NCBI RefSeq assembly: GCF_030547245.1
Contig: NZ_JAUOQT010000001.1
Location: forward strand, 1 to 64,000
Origin: Oceanihabitans sp. 2_MG-2023
GTDB lineage: Bacteria > Bacteroidota > Bacteroidia > Flavobacteriales > Flavobacteriaceae
Direction of reading: 5' to 3'
Length of the DNA: 64,000 bases
The translations under genes and the position numbers were made by a program. The first letter of the stretch is position 1, and each line of letters begins with the position of its first letter. Positions 8,412-17,945 of this stretch are shown here, in pieces. Below the pieces are notes generated by a model, which saw only the letters and a list, made by a program, of their open reading frames with translations, was not told the origin of the DNA and did no database searches.

Positions 8412-9056
8412 TTAATCTTCAATTAATGCTTTGTTTCTACTACGTTGTACCCAAATAATAATTCCTACAACAATTAATGCCATTGGAGGCATAATCATAA
8501 AACCATTATTTTCGTAACCTAAAGCGTATAATCCTGTTTTTTCAATAGGATCTCCTAAAACAGGAATACCTAATAAAGTTCCAGCTCCTAAAAGCTCTCT
8601 AAAGAATGCTACGATTATTAAAATAACACCGTATCCTAAAGAGTTACCAATACCGTCTAAAAAAGAAGGCCATGGTTTGTTCGCTAGAGCAAAAGCTTCA
8701 AAACGTCCCATAATGATACAGTTTGTAATAATTAATCCTACAAATACAGAAAGCGTTTTACTTAACTCGTAAGCAAAAGCTTTTAAGACTTGATCTACTA
8801 TAATTACTAATGCAGCAACTACGATTAGTTGAACAATAATTCTAATTTTTGAAGGTATAATGTTTCGCATTAAAGAGATAACTACGTTACCAATTCCTAA
8901 AACAAATAATACCGAAACGGACATTACGATTGCTGCTTCTAATTCTGCAGTAATTGCTAATGCAGAACAAATACCTAAAACTTGAATTGTAATAGGGTTA
9001 TTATCTGCTAAAGGGTCTGTAATTAATGCTGCGTCTTTTTTTGATAAAAGTCCCAT
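8412..9056 (-). CDS. nqrD: Na+-translocating NADH:quinone reductase subunit D
   Basis: 214 residues, multi-helix membrane subunit homologous to NqrE. Diagnostic stretches are MGLLSKKDAALITDPLADNNP at the cytoplasmic N-terminus (a common NqrD start), LGICSALAITAELEAA with the conserved Cys, and ITNCIIMGRFEAFALAN with the second Cys, the two Cys that ligate the intramembrane iron centre in this family. It starts three bases after the nqrC stop, in the fixed order A-B-C-D-E-F. Confidence 0.96.
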   Translation of the reverse strand: MGLLSKKDAALITDPLADNNPITIQVLGICSALAITAELEAAIVMSVSVLFVLGIGNVVISLMRNIIPSKIRIIVQLIVVAALVIIVDQVLKAFAYELSKTLSVFVGLIITNCIIMGRFEAFALANKPWPSFLDGIGNSLGYGVILIIVAFFRELLGAGTLLGIPVLGDPIEKTGLYALGYENNGFMIMPPMALIVVGIIIWVQRSRNKALIED

Positions 9057-9059
9057 AAA

Positions 9060-9806
9060 TTAATTCTTTTTTAAGTTATCAAAATAAGGCACATACTGTT
9101 TAAGCTCTGATTTTATCATTGCAGAAACACCGTCTCCTGTAATAGTTGCTCCAGCTATAGCATCTACCTCATTATCTGTTTTGTCTTCGTTTTTAGGATC
9201 GTTGTTGCTTTTAGATATATTAATACCTTTAAAGTTTCCGTTAGACTTTAAGTGCTCACCAATAAAGTCATCCATAAAGAAACGTTGTTTAATGTTTGCA
9301 CCTAAACCAGCAGTTTCTCCTTTATGATCAAAATAAGCACCTTGTACTACCATGTTTTCATCCATAGCAATGTACGCCCAAACGGCATCCCATAATCCTT
9401 TTCCTCTAATTGGTGCTATATAAAATGTTTGACCATCTTTTTCACCTACAAACAAAGGAAGTTTTCTAACATCACCTGCTTTAGCAGCTGTTTGTTCTTT
9501 TTTTACATCGATTAGATATGCTTCTTGATTTTCTGAAACTTTATCCCCTTCTAACACTAATTGTTTTTTAATGTATTGTGAAAATAATTCAGGAGCTTTA
9601 TCTGTTGAAACAAAAATAGCAGAATTGCCTTCATTTTCATTAACCCCCATAGCATACAAAATGTTTTGTTGCCTTTCTAATCTTTCGTTATTATCAATTC
9701 TAGGACGTAGTGCAGATGCTGTAAAAGCTAGCAAACCTCCTACTACAATTACCATAGCAATGGCAAAAAGTATAGTATATGAATTTTTATCTGTTCTTTT
9801 TTCCAT
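9060..9806 (-). CDS. nqrC: Na+-translocating NADH:quinone reductase subunit C
   Basis: 248 residues. One N-terminal membrane helix (about 11-31) followed by a periplasmic domain that carries covalently bound FMN. The flavinylation motif is seen as DAIAGATITGDGVS; the acceptor Thr is about residue 221. The flavin transferase (ApbE) needed for this attachment is not encoded in the window. It starts two bases after the nqrB stop, consistent with translational coupling. Confidence 0.96.
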   Translation of the reverse strand: MEKRTDKNSYTILFAIAMVIVVGGLLAFTASALRPRIDNNERLERQQNILYAMGVNENEGNSAIFVSTDKAPELFSQYIKKQLVLEGDKVSENQEAYLIDVKKEQTAAKAGDVRKLPLFVGEKDGQTFYIAPIRGKGLWDAVWAYIAMDENMVVQGAYFDHKGETAGLGANIKQRFFMDDFIGEHLKSNGNFKGINISKSNNDPKNEDKTDNEVDAIAGATITGDGVSAMIKSELKQYVPYFDNLKKN

Positions 9807-9808
9807 GT

Positions 9809-11014
9809 TTAAGCAACTTTAGTTTTTAAACGCTTCATTCTTCTTTTTACATTTCCTTGTACCACATAATGGTCAATGGTTGGAGCAAACACATTCATTA
9901 ATAGAATAGCTAGCATAACTCCTTCTGGATATGCAGGATTGAATACTCTAATTAGTATTGAAATGAATCCGATTAAGAATCCGTAAATCCATTTACCTTT
10001 ATTAGTTTGTGATGCAGTAACAGGATCTGTTGCCATAAACACCGTACCAAAAGCAAAACCACCAATAAGTAAGTGATGCCAAAAAGGAGTACTCATTAAT
10101 CCGTAAAACTTACTACTATCTGCAATGACATCTGCATTTACAAATCCATTAAATATTAATCCCATTACTAAAGCCCCTGCTACAGAAGACAACATGATTC
10201 TCCAGCTTCCTATTTTAGCGAAGATTAAGAATAATGCGCCTAGTAATATTAATAATGTAGAAGTTTCACCAACAGAACCAGGAATAAATCCTAAAAACAT
10301 ATCTGCAACAGAATGCGTTACTTCGTTGTTTTGTGCAAGAGTTCCTAAAATGGTTTCTCCTGAAATAGCATCTGGAGTACCAGCTGCTTCTACAGCTCCT
10401 TGCACCCAAACTTTATCTCCAGACATCCAAGTAGGATATGCAAAGAATAAAAAAGCACGTATAGTTAATGCTGGATTTAAAATATTCATTCCTGTACCTC
10501 CAAACACTTCTTTTCCTATAACAACACCAAAGGCTACTGCAACTGCAAGCATCCATAATGGAATATCAATTGGTACAATTAACGGCACTAACATTCCTGT
10601 TACTAAGTATCCTTCTTCTACCTCGTGGCCTTTAATTACAGCGAAAATAAATTCGATAAGCAAACCAACTCCGTAAGAAACAATTACTAGTGGTAAAATT
10701 TTAACTAAACCAATAACTAAGTTATCCCAAGTCCAAAAAGAGGAGCTAAAAAACCCGTTAGCAGCTTCTATCGTTCCAGAAGCTAAGTGATGTTGGTAGC
10801 CTGCATTAAACATACCAAATATTAAACATGGTACAAGTGCCATGATTACGGTATTCATGGTACGCTTTAAGTCATCTGCTGCTTTTATATGAGTACCATT
10901 ATGCGTGGTCTCATTTGGTAAGTATAAAAAGGTATGGATTGCATTAAATGCAGGAGCCATTTTGGTACCTTTATACTTTTCTTTTAAGTTATGTAAACTA
11001 CTTTTTAAACCCAT
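9809..11014 (-). CDS. nqrB: Na+-translocating NADH:quinone reductase subunit B
   Basis: 401 residues, polytopic (about ten helices), the core sodium- and quinone-linked subunit with covalent FMN and riboflavin. MGLKSSLHNLKEKYKG opens the protein. GKEVFGGTGMNILNPALTIRAFLFFAYP and the flavinylation site DAISGETILG (acceptor Thr after SGE) are family hallmarks. The stop codon of nqrA overlaps the start by one base (TAATG), indicating translational coupling. Confidence 0.96.
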   Translation of the reverse strand: MGLKSSLHNLKEKYKGTKMAPAFNAIHTFLYLPNETTHNGTHIKAADDLKRTMNTVIMALVPCLIFGMFNAGYQHHLASGTIEAANGFFSSSFWTWDNLVIGLVKILPLVIVSYGVGLLIEFIFAVIKGHEVEEGYLVTGMLVPLIVPIDIPLWMLAVAVAFGVVIGKEVFGGTGMNILNPALTIRAFLFFAYPTWMSGDKVWVQGAVEAAGTPDAISGETILGTLAQNNEVTHSVADMFLGFIPGSVGETSTLLILLGALFLIFAKIGSWRIMLSSVAGALVMGLIFNGFVNADVIADSSKFYGLMSTPFWHHLLIGGFAFGTVFMATDPVTASQTNKGKWIYGFLIGFISILIRVFNPAYPEGVMLAILLMNVFAPTIDHYVVQGNVKRRMKRLKTKVA

Positions 11015-12369
11015 TATCCTATCTCTTTTAGCATTAAGTCTAAACCTTTTCTTATAATATCTTGATGTGGTTGTTTAGATACACATACAAATTCTGTTAA
11101 AGCAAAATCTTCTGGTGCAACTTCGTACATTCCTAAAGCTTCCATTTCATCTAAATCTTGATACATACAAGCTTTTAAAATTTGCATTGGATATATATCT
11201 AAAGGAAAAACCTCCTCGTACGTCCCTGTAGTAACAAAAGCACGATGTTCCCCATTTGTATTGGTATTTAAATCGTATTCTTTTTTAGGAGTTAACCAAG
11301 AAAATGTAAGTGCTCTTGAAGTAGAAACCTTGTTAAACACAGGTTTATTCCATCCAAAAAATTCATAATCATTACCTTCTGGTATTACAGTAATAGTATT
11401 GCTATAATAATCTAAAAAGCCATCAGGTTGCACTTGCTTTCCGCTTAATACATTTCCTGAAATGATTCTAATGTTATCGTTTTTATCTACACCGTTATCA
11501 TAAATCATAGAAGCAACTTCTGCTCCTAACTTAGTAACAAAATATCTAGGTTTTTTAACGGATGAACCTGCAAGAGCAACAATTCGCTCTGCATTAAACT
11601 TACCCGTTAATAATAATTCCCCAATTATAACAAGGTCTTGTGCGTTAACCGTCCAAACTACTTCTCCTTTATTAACAGGATCAATTTTGTTTATTTGCGT
11701 ACCAACATTACCAGAAGGATGTGGTCCGGAAACTGGATGTATTGTTGCTCCAGAAACATTTGCCAGTGGCGAGTTCCCGTTTTTACCAACAGAAATATGA
11801 ACTTGCCCTTCGGTCAATTTAGTTAAAGCAGTAACTGCAGCCTGTAATTCTGCTTCTTTACCTTGAAGGGTAAAGTCTAAATCTGCTACTAAAGGAGCAG
11901 AAGCATAAGCAGAAACAAAAATTGCTTTTGGTGCTTTGTCTGGATTTGCAATTACATCATAAGGACGTTGCTTAATAAAAGGCCAACAACCTGAAGCTAA
12001 CAAATGTGCTTTAATGTCTTCTGCCTTTGCGGCATCTACATTAAGCTTACCATTATCTTGGTAAGACTGCTCTTTGTCAGCTTGAATTTTAACTGCTAAA
12101 ATTTTGCGTTTTTCTCCACGAGGAATATCTATTATTTCACCAGAAACTGGAGAAACAAACTTTAAAGCTTCATTAGATTTATCGTAAAAAATAGGCTCTC
12201 CTGCTTTTACTTTAGTTCCAACTTTTGCAATTAATTTTGGTATAACACTGTGGAAATCTTCTGGTCTTACAGAGAAAAAGTTACTGATAATTGCGTTCTC
12301 TTTTGCCGCTTCTGCAGTTCCTTTTAACTTAATATCTAGACCTTTTTTAATCTTAATGTCGTTTGACAT
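11014..12369 (-). CDS. nqrA: Na+-translocating NADH:quinone reductase subunit A
   Basis: 451 residues, the peripheral cytoplasmic subunit associated with quinone binding. The N-terminus (IKIKKGLDIKLKGTAE) and the barrel-sandwich stretch VKAGEPIFYDKSNEALKFVSPVSGEI are typical; HPVSGPHPSGNVGTQINKIDPVNKGE is a strong NqrA signature. The C-terminal part has FPLDIYPMQILKACMYQDLDEMEALGMYEV. First gene of the operon; a TAAATTTG -7 box lies about 65 bp upstream. Confidence 0.97.
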   Translation of the reverse strand: MSNDIKIKKGLDIKLKGTAEAAKENAIISNFFSVRPEDFHSVIPKLIAKVGTKVKAGEPIFYDKSNEALKFVSPVSGEIIDIPRGEKRKILAVKIQADKEQSYQDNGKLNVDAAKAEDIKAHLLASGCWPFIKQRPYDVIANPDKAPKAIFVSAYASAPLVADLDFTLQGKEAELQAAVTALTKLTEGQVHISVGKNGNSPLANVSGATIHPVSGPHPSGNVGTQINKIDPVNKGEVVWTVNAQDLVIIGELLLTGKFNAERIVALAGSSVKKPRYFVTKLGAEVASMIYDNGVDKNDNIRIISGNVLSGKQVQPDGFLDYYSNTITVIPEGNDYEFFGWNKPVFNKVSTSRALTFSWLTPKKEYDLNTNTNGEHRAFVTTGTYEEVFPLDIYPMQILKACMYQDLDEMEALGMYEVAPEDFALTEFVCVSKQPHQDIIRKGLDLMLKEIG

Positions 12370-12432
12370 ATTATAAATCTATTTGTTAATAGTTATAGTG
12401 TTTTAAATTTTTAAGTCTCTTAAAAATCGATG

Positions 12433-12440
12433 CAAATTTA
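12433..12440 (-). promoter_or_regulatory. Putative -7 box of nqr operon
   Basis: On the minus strand TAAATTTG fits the Bacteroidota TAnnTTTG -7 consensus, 64 bp before the nqrA start. The -33 element is not clear. Confidence 0.5.
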
Positions 12441-12565
12441 CGAATTAATCCATAAAAACACGTCTAAAAATCGCCTTCCATACTATTTATACTCAATCTA
12501 AATAAATTAATAAGCTTAGGCATAAAAATTGCTTATATTTACTGCAAAACAACAATTACAGATCT

Positions 12566-13813
12566 GTGAATTTTAAACATCTTATAGCAACCCTTTTATT
12601 CTCTACAAGCTTAATTGCGCAAATCGCACAAGAAGTTGCTCCACCTGACTACATTAAAACAATTACTTTTAAAGGAAATACAGATGAAAGTCAATTACCT
12701 GTTTTAAAACTTGGAGAATACTTACAATTAGAATTTGACGCGCTAAATGGAGACGAAGAAGATTATTATTATATAATTGAACATTATAATTACGATTGGA
12801 CACCTTCGGTTTTAGCTAAAATGGAATATCTAGAAGGTTTTGACAACCAACGTATTCGAACTTACGAAAATTCGTTTAACACCTTACAAATTTATTCGAA
12901 TTACCAACTTACAATCCCAAATGAAAGAACACGAAGATTAAAAGTATCTGGAAATTATATGCTTAAAATATATGACGATTATGACGAGCTAGCATTTTCC
13001 AGAAAATTCATGGTTTACGAAGAAAGTGCAAATGTTGGAGTCGCAATAAAACGATCTCGAGATGTTAGAAACATTAAAGACAAACAAACTGTAGATATTA
13101 CTATTTCTTCTAACAATACTCCGTTTAACAATCCAAAGCAGACTATTAAAACAGTTATCATACAAAACAATAATTTAAACACTGCAATTTCTGGCATACA
13201 ACCAATGTACACCCTTGGCAATGAACTTATTTATAAATACAACACCGAAACTAGCTTTTGGGCAGGAAATGAATATTTATGGTTTGAAAACAAAGATGTA
13301 AGAGCTGCAAACACAGGAATACAGTTTATAGATTTAAAAGAATTATACCACAATTATTTATACACCAACCTTGTTAGGAGAGACACACCTTACACTTACA
13401 ATCCAGATATTAATGGTAATTATCTAGTAACTGCATTAGACGCTAGCAACTCAAGTATTGAAGCAGATTATGTATGGATGTTTTTCTCTTTATTGTTAGA
13501 AGAATTACCAGAAAACAAAGAACTACATGTATATGGTAACTTTAATAATTACACTATTGATGAAAGTACTAAAATGAGATTTAATGCAGAAAAAGGAGTT
13601 TATAAAAACGAAATATTACTAAAACAAGGATTTTATAACTACAAATATGTTGTTGTAAATAAAAACGGAAAGTTAGATGAAGGTGCTATTAGCGGAAATT
13701 TTTGGCAAACTGAAAACAATTACAAAGTATTAGTTTACTACAAAGATTTAGGTGCACGCTACGATAAAATTATTGGTTTAGGTGAAGCAAGCTCTGTAAA
13801 TATCACTAATTAA
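12566..13813 (+). CDS. Type IX secretion system plug protein (DUF5103 family)
   Basis: 415 residues, GTG start followed by a signal peptide (MNFKHLIATLLFSTSLIAQ). The family (DUF5103, now T9SS plug) includes the periplasmic protein that plugs the SprA translocon of T9SS in Flavobacterium. Family features seen: PPDYIKTITFKG near the start, YYYIIEHYNYDWTPSVLAKMEYLEGF, a long middle with VAIKRSRDVRNIKDKQTVDITI, and a C-terminal segment ELHVYGNFNNYTIDESTKM that resembles an immunoglobulin/CBM-like fold. Divergent from nqrA. The window has other T9SS parts (porT, a cargo protein) that would act with it. Confidence 0.82.
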   Translation: MNFKHLIATLLFSTSLIAQIAQEVAPPDYIKTITFKGNTDESQLPVLKLGEYLQLEFDALNGDEEDYYYIIEHYNYDWTPSVLAKMEYLEGFDNQRIRTYENSFNTLQIYSNYQLTIPNERTRRLKVSGNYMLKIYDDYDELAFSRKFMVYEESANVGVAIKRSRDVRNIKDKQTVDITISSNNTPFNNPKQTIKTVIIQNNNLNTAISGIQPMYTLGNELIYKYNTETSFWAGNEYLWFENKDVRAANTGIQFIDLKELYHNYLYTNLVRRDTPYTYNPDINGNYLVTALDASNSSIEADYVWMFFSLLLEELPENKELHVYGNFNNYTIDESTKMRFNAEKGVYKNEILLKQGFYNYKYVVVNKNGKLDEGAISGNFWQTENNYKVLVYYKDLGARYDKIIGLGEASSVNITN

Positions 13814-13880
13814 TAAAAATAATTTACTATCTTCCTATCAAAGAAATACTAAATAAAGGTTGAATAATTTATTTTTTTAG

Positions 13881-13888
13881 TATTTTTG
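13881..13888 (+). promoter_or_regulatory. Putative apaG promoter
   Basis: TATTTTTG at the -7 position with a TTG 18 bp upstream (13860-13862), 32 bp before the apaG start. This is the Bacteroidota promoter pattern. Confidence 0.5.
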
Positions 13889-13920
13889 ACTATTAAACCC
13901 CTTGATTATCAGAAGTTAAA

Positions 13921-14307
13921 ATGGTTCAACAAGTTACAAAAGGCATAAAGATTTCAGTAGATACTACTTTTGAAGGCACTTTTTATAGAAACTATAAAAT
14001 ACAATTTGCCTTTGGATACCAAGTAACTATTGAAAACCAGAGCAAAGACTCTGTGCAACTTAATGCAAGACATTGGATAATTTTTGACGCTTTAAATCAT
14101 GTAGAAACGGTTTCTGGCGAAGGTGTTATAGGTAAAAAACCTGTTTTAAAACCAGGAGAATCTCATACTTATAATTCCGGATGTTTACTTACCTCTCCTT
14201 TTGGAGCAATGAAAGGATATTATGAAATGGTAAATTTTAGCAATACCAAAAAATTTCAAGTAGCAATTCCTACCTTTAAATTAAGCGCTCCTTTTGCTCT
14301 AAATTAA
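13921..14307 (+). CDS. apaG: ApaG family protein
   Basis: 128 residues, the usual length. Single fibronectin-like beta domain. Hallmarks are VTKGIKISVDTTFEG, FAFGYQVTIENQS, LNARHWIIFDALNHVETVSGEGVIGKKPVL, and the C-terminal GAMKGYYEMVNF. The bacterial function is poorly defined (the protein was linked to Co2+/Mg2+ efflux in enterobacteria). The stop overlaps the stop of the convergent gene by four bases. Confidence 0.92.
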   Translation: MVQQVTKGIKISVDTTFEGTFYRNYKIQFAFGYQVTIENQSKDSVQLNARHWIIFDALNHVETVSGEGVIGKKPVLKPGESHTYNSGCLLTSPFGAMKGYYEMVNFSNTKKFQVAIPTFKLSAPFALN

Positions 14308-15299
14308 ATTTCTTTTATTTCAAATTTATAAACAGTTTCTTTTTGTTTTACATGAAAAAACTTACAATTAGAATAATGAATAAACTCAAATGCTTCCTGG
14401 TAATTAAATCCTGCTTTTGTGACTTTATATAAAGCGTGTACATCAATGTTTCCATAAGGCGAAATTCTTTTATACCAATACTCTAATCTATTTTCAGTAG
14501 CATGTAATTCGTACCAAGCTCCTGCTGCAATACCCGAAAGCCATTGTGCATTTTCATGAAGATTTTCAACAGGCTTAGGTTTTAATGTACCAACAAAACT
14601 TGGTACGTGATTTTTTAATCTATCCAAAAAATACAACCTATTATCTTTACTTACAGTCGATTTATATTCTGAAATTTCTCCAGTTTCAGAAACCTCATAA
14701 ACCATATTCTCTGTATCTGCAATTACCACATTCCCAATGGTACTTGGTGTAAACCATTTCGATTTTTCTAATTTATCTTTTATCAACTTATCGGTTACAG
14801 AAACAATTAAAGCGTCCGTTACAAAACGTGCACAATTGCAAGCTTCTTTAATAAACGCTGCATAACGTATAAAGTCTCGTTGCTGCATCATAGTGATATG
14901 TTGTCTTGCCGAATAATAATCTACAGCATTACAAACCGAAGCTATTAATTTACCATCACCATGTGTAAGTTTAGGATGTGTCGCTAGAAACTCTAAAATT
15001 TCATTTAAATTCTCAATTTTGTCATTTTCAAATTTGGCAACAACCGGAAAACACAACTCATGATCCGTGTCTTTTCCTCGAACCCTTCCATTAGGTTCTG
15101 GAGTAATATATCTTCCAAAATCATGATATTCTAAAATACCTGTAGCTTTTTCAATTAAAACCAAAGCAGCATGACCAGCTCTCAAATAATTCTTTTTACC
15201 AACTCCTAAAAAACGTAAATATGGAGAATACCATTCGTCTGCAACCATAACAATAGTTTCAGGATAGGCAAGTGTTAAAATAATTGCTGTATTATTCAT
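14304..15299 (-). CDS. DUF6695-like protein
   Basis: 331 residues from MNNTAIILTLAYPETIVMVADEWYSP. An in-frame ATG 60 bp upstream would lie inside the preceding gene and adds a low-complexity extension, so it was not used. The protein is soluble, with no signal peptide or membrane segment. I believe it belongs to the family annotated DUF6695 in flavobacteria (VADEWYSPYLRFLGVGKKNYLRAGHAALVLI). The N-terminal Asn-rich start and ETIVMVAD resemble Ntn-hydrolase folds, but no catalytic function is established. It overlaps the NRDE gene by eight bases and is probably translated together with it. Confidence 0.65.
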   Translation of the reverse strand: MNNTAIILTLAYPETIVMVADEWYSPYLRFLGVGKKNYLRAGHAALVLIEKATGILEYHDFGRYITPEPNGRVRGKDTDHELCFPVVAKFENDKIENLNEILEFLATHPKLTHGDGKLIASVCNAVDYYSARQHITMMQQRDFIRYAAFIKEACNCARFVTDALIVSVTDKLIKDKLEKSKWFTPSTIGNVVIADTENMVYEVSETGEISEYKSTVSKDNRLYFLDRLKNHVPSFVGTLKPKPVENLHENAQWLSGIAAGAWYELHATENRLEYWYKRISPYGNIDVHALYKVTKAGFNYQEAFEFIHYSNCKFFHVKQKETVYKFEIKEI

Positions 15300-16017
15300 G
15301 AATAGTTTCTGGAAATGAAATAGATTTTGATAATGTAGTATTTTTTTGCAGGTTTTCAAAAACCATAGAAACAGAATCTTTTGTCTTAACTACTTGTGTG
15401 ATACTAGTAGTTTTAACAACACCTCTATCCATTATTACACCATAATCGGTATTCTTTACATTAGTTTCTTTATGAAATTGTAACGCTTTCGCGGAAGTCA
15501 ATTCGGTTCCGTTTTTAAAATCATCAAACCATTGTTTACGTTCTTCTTTCATTTTTTCAGAATACAAAGTTGAAGAAGACCAAACTCTAGCCATTTTCGG
15601 CAAATTACTAAAATGTTTTTGAGTACCATCCCAAACCAATTCATAAAATTTTAATTCGGTATTCCAATCTGCAATTACTAATGTAAATGGTTCTATATTT
15701 TTAAAATCATAGGCTTCAATCGCAGTTACAATTTCTTCCGAAGCTAATAAATCTGTAACCACAACACCACGACTTAATCTGTAGTTCTTTTTTTTATTAT
15801 GCGCTTCAAAACCTCCATTTAACAAGCAAACTATTCGATTCTTATCACTTACACCGATCCAAGTCCCTCCGGATTTTTCATCCTTTGGAAATAACATTTT
15901 AGTATTATTTACCAAATAAAAATCTGGAGGTAATGAAATACGATTTGGTGCTTCATCTCTATTAGAGGTTAACACAAAATCATTTCTGCCTTTAGAAAAA
16001 ATGGTTACTGTACACAT
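15292..16017 (-). CDS. NRDE family (TANGO2-like) protein
   Basis: 241 residues from MCTVTIFSKG; the upstream ATG at 16047 is rejected because family members begin M-C-T. Key motifs are Cys2 (nucleophile position in this Ntn-hydrolase-like fold), LTSNRDEAPNR giving the family its name, and GGTWIGVSDKNRIVCLLNGG. Eukaryotic TANGO2 belongs here; the bacterial substrate is unknown. Likely cytoplasmic. It forms an overlapping pair with the DUF6695-like gene downstream, hinting at a shared process. Confidence 0.85.
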   Translation of the reverse strand: MCTVTIFSKGRNDFVLTSNRDEAPNRISLPPDFYLVNNTKMLFPKDEKSGGTWIGVSDKNRIVCLLNGGFEAHNKKKNYRLSRGVVVTDLLASEEIVTAIEAYDFKNIEPFTLVIADWNTELKFYELVWDGTQKHFSNLPKMARVWSSSTLYSEKMKEERKQWFDDFKNGTELTSAKALQFHKETNVKNTDYGVIMDRGVVKTTSITQVVKTKDSVSMVFENLQKNTTLSKSISFPETIHE

Positions 16018-16118
16018 GTTTTTTGTAGTCTTTAAAGCGCATAGCAACTTACAAAAAAAATCTTATAATTTAACTTGCCTTTAGCATTACAAAGAATTTC
16101 TAATCTATAAAAATATCG

Positions 16119-16126
16119 TAACTTTG
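16119..16126 (+). promoter_or_regulatory. Putative pruA -7 box
   Basis: TAACTTTG fits TAnnTTTG and lies 40 bp upstream of the pruA ATG; no clear -33 box. Confidence 0.5.
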
Positions 16127-16165
16127 CATTTTAAAAATTTTTGAATCACAAAACCAAAAACAATC

Positions 16166-17791
16166 ATGGGAAAAGGATTTTTTAATGTACCAATTGCAGT
16201 TAACGAACCAGTAAAAGATTACGCACCAGGTTGCGAAGTTCGTGAAGCTATTGCAAAAACATATAAGAAAATGTACAATAGCAATCTAGACGTGCCAATG
16301 TACATAAACGGTAAAGATGTTACTACAGGTAATACCAAACCAATGTCTCCACCACACGATCATAAACATATTGTAGGACAATATCATGTAGCAGAAAAAA
16401 CGCATATTGATGATGCTATTTCTACTGCACTTGAAGCAAGAAAAAACTGGTCGCAAGTGCCATGGCAAGATCGTGCTGCTATTTTTTTAAAAGCAGCCGA
16501 ACTAATAGCTGGGCCTTATAGAGCAAGAATTAACGCTGCTACTATGATGGCGCAATCTAAAACAATTCACCAAGCAGAAATTGATGCCTCTTGTGAATTA
16601 ATAGACTTTTTACGTTTTAACGTACAGTTTATGACAGATATGTACCATGAACAACCAGAAAGTACTAGTGGTGCTTGGAATAAAATTGAATACAGACCAT
16701 TAGAAGGTTTTGTATACGCAGTATCTCCATTTAATTTTACAGCTATTGCTGGAAACTTACCAGCTTGCATGGCGATGATGGGAAATGTTGTAGTATGGAA
16801 ACCTAGTGATTCTCAAATATATTCTGCAAAAGTTATTATGGATGTATTTGAAGAAGCAGGTGTACCAGCTGGTGTAATTAATGTAGTATTTGGTGATCCA
16901 GTAATGATTACTAATACCGTATTAGCTAGCCCAGATTTTTCAGGTTTACACTTTACGGGTTCTACTTTTATATTTAAAGAATTATGGAAACAAATTGGTA
17001 ACAATATTCATAATTACAAAACATACCCAAAAATTGTTGGAGAAACTGGAGGTAAAGATTTTATTGTAGCTCACAAATCTGCAAACCCAAAACAAGTAGC
17101 AACAGCTATTTCTCGAGGTGCTTTTGAGTTTCAAGGCCAAAAATGTAGCGCAGCTTCACGTGCTTATATTTCTAAAAGTATTTGGAATGAAGTTAAAAAA
17201 CATGTTATTGAAGATGTAAAATCTTTTAAAATGGGATCTCCAGAAGATATGAGCAATTTTATTACTGCTGTAATCCACGAAGGTTCTTTCGACAAACTAG
17301 CAAAATATATTGATGCAGCTAAAACAGATAAAGATGCAGATATTATTGTTGGTGGTGGTCACGACAAAAGCAAAGGGTACTTTATTGAGCCTACAGTAAT
17401 TGTAACAGAAGATCCAAAATACACAACTATGTGTGATGAATTATTTGGACCTGTTATTACTATTTATGTTTTTGAAGATGATAAATACTCGGAAACATTA
17501 AAACTTGTCGACGAAACGAGCGAGTATGCTTTAACTGGAGCAATTTTAGCTACAGACAGATATGCTGTTATAGAAGCGACTAAAGCTTTAGAAAACTGTG
17601 CTGGAAACTTCTACATTAACGACAAACCAACTGGAGCGGTAGTAGGCCAACAACCTTTTGGAGGCGCTAGAGGTTCTGGAACAAATGATAAAGCTGGAAG
17701 TATTTTAAACTTACAGCGTTGGGTTTCCCCTAGAATGATTAAAGAAACATTTGTAACTCCAACAGATTACAGATATCCATTTTTAGGATAA
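16166..17791 (+). CDS. pruA: L-glutamate gamma-semialdehyde dehydrogenase
   Basis: 541 residues. Aldehyde dehydrogenase superfamily enzyme that oxidises glutamate semialdehyde (from proline) to glutamate with NAD+. Seen: cofactor region AVSPFNFTAIAGNLP and VVWKPSDSQ, HFTGSTFIFKELWK, the glutamate motif GETGGKDF, and the catalytic Cys (about residue 326) in FQGQKCSAASRAY. The C-terminus has GQQPFGGARGSGTNDKAG typical of P5C dehydrogenases. Length fits the stand-alone form; the partner proline dehydrogenase is not in this window. Followed by its own terminator, so monocistronic. Confidence 0.95.
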   Translation: MGKGFFNVPIAVNEPVKDYAPGCEVREAIAKTYKKMYNSNLDVPMYINGKDVTTGNTKPMSPPHDHKHIVGQYHVAEKTHIDDAISTALEARKNWSQVPWQDRAAIFLKAAELIAGPYRARINAATMMAQSKTIHQAEIDASCELIDFLRFNVQFMTDMYHEQPESTSGAWNKIEYRPLEGFVYAVSPFNFTAIAGNLPACMAMMGNVVVWKPSDSQIYSAKVIMDVFEEAGVPAGVINVVFGDPVMITNTVLASPDFSGLHFTGSTFIFKELWKQIGNNIHNYKTYPKIVGETGGKDFIVAHKSANPKQVATAISRGAFEFQGQKCSAASRAYISKSIWNEVKKHVIEDVKSFKMGSPEDMSNFITAVIHEGSFDKLAKYIDAAKTDKDADIIVGGGHDKSKGYFIEPTVIVTEDPKYTTMCDELFGPVITIYVFEDDKYSETLKLVDETSEYALTGAILATDRYAVIEATKALENCAGNFYINDKPTGAVVGQQPFGGARGSGTNDKAGSILNLQRWVSPRMIKETFVTPTDYRYPFLG

Positions 17792-17816
17792 ACACCAAAT
17801 GATTACATATTCTTAC

Positions 17817-17854
17817 AAAAACCTTTAAAATTTTATCATTTTAAAGGTTTTTTT
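17817..17854 (+). terminator. Terminator of pruA
   Basis: AAAACCTTTAAAA pairs with TTTTAAAGGTTTT and is followed by T residues. Confidence 0.85.
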
Positions 17855-17905
17855 ACGCCTTTTATCTTAAAATCACATATTATTAAAAATCTATTAATAG
17901 AACTT

Positions 17906-17945
17906 CATATATTTAAAAAGATTAATCAATCTTTTTAAATATATG
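17906..17945 (+). promoter_or_regulatory. Perfect inverted repeat ending on a start codon
   Basis: Two 18-nt arms (17906-17923 and 17928-17945) are exact complements around AATC. The last three bases of the right arm are the ATG of the secreted hydrolase. In RNA the start codon would be base-paired, which suggests translational control or an AT-rich operator. Confidence 0.6.
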
